Assembly: GCA_018713165.1 (NCBI GenBank)
Contig: DVFR01000046.1
Span: forward strand, 70,637 to 115,989
Direction: 5' to 3'
DNA from: Candidatus Coproplasma stercoravium
Lineage (GTDB): Bacteria > Bacillota > Clostridia > Christensenellales > Borkfalkiaceae
DNA: 45,353 nt
Both the position numbers and the translations under genes were made by a program. Below the pieces are notes generated by a model. The model was not told the DNA's origin and did no database searches. It worked only from the letters and a program-made list of their open reading frames with translations. Below are positions 45,315 through 45,353 of the stretch, piece after piece. How positions within the stretch are numbered: position 1 is the stretch's first letter; each line of letters starts with the position of its first letter.

Positions 45315-45353
45315 AATTTAGTTTGGCGCGAATGCGATCATTATTGTAGTAAC

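Noticed and set aside
25992-45353. Ends of an integrative element (att sites, integrase, relaxase, type IV secretion)
   Set aside because: I looked for a tyrosine or serine recombinase, MobA/TraI-like relaxase, VirB4/VirD4-like ATPase and direct-repeat ends and found none in the window; mobile-element status rests on gene content only.
1-45353. CRISPR arrays, tRNA and rRNA genes
   Set aside because: No regularly spaced direct repeats, no cloverleaf with CCA end and no rRNA-like segment were noticed on reading; a dedicated scan was not possible.

Overview
The window looks like chromosomal DNA of a gut-type, low-to-mid GC bacterium of the class Clostridia (Bacillota). The signs are strong AGGAGG-type ribosome binding sites, TTGACA/TATAAT promoters, small XRE regulators, a YjzC-like protein, a YolD/UvrX-type repair pair, a Firmicutes-type LexA, and a large polyvalent mobile-element protein of the kind found in Clostridia conjugative elements. 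Genus-level placement cannot be read from the sequence.

Region 1 (1-3.5 kb) is core genome: the end of pyrD and pyrE, a half-size EamA transporter, a small XRE regulator with two matching operators, a polysaccharide deacetylase and a 52-aa YjzC-like protein. Region 2 (3.5-9.2 kb) looks acquired. It has a SLOG-fold protein divergent from an XRE regulator, a hairpin-dense MITE-like element, a pRiA4b ORF-3-like gene, and then a repair island: Ku and an ATP-dependent ligase (end joining), and a Y-family polymerase with a YolD-like partner (translesion synthesis).

Region 3 (9.2-24.9 kb) is a starch/maltodextrin locus. A LacI regulator is divergent from malQ. A remnant of a CBM20 starch-binding domain precedes a surface lipoprotein with several carbohydrate-binding-like modules. 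A second LacI regulator is divergent from a six-gene operon: a cytosolic GH13 amylase, a binding protein, two permeases, an unusually long ABC ATPase and glycogen phosphorylase. The scheme is: bind oligosaccharides at the surface, import them, then hydrolyse, transfer and phosphorolyse them inside. Each LacI gene sits next to a promoter with a different CG-centred operator.

Region 4 (25.0-27.3 kb) has a WYL regulator, an apparently frameshifted secreted/membrane protein, and a second SLOG protein divergent from a second XRE regulator, with paired GTTCT/AGAAC operators. Region 5 (27.4 kb to the end) is probably the inside of an integrative conjugative or mobilizable element. It holds a LexA-family repressor with its own operator, a Com-like zinc ribbon behind a structured leader, a sigma-region-4-like regulator behind two terminators, a 3895-aa polyvalent protein (MutS-I-like, DNA methylase, SNF2 helicase, DUF3848/DUF3849-like, primase-polymerase), an ArdC-like antirestriction protein, a DUF6291-like protein and a DNA methyltransferase. 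No relaxase, type IV secretion gene, integrase, att site, tRNA, rRNA or CRISPR array is visible, so the element's ends lie outside the window or cannot be recognised.
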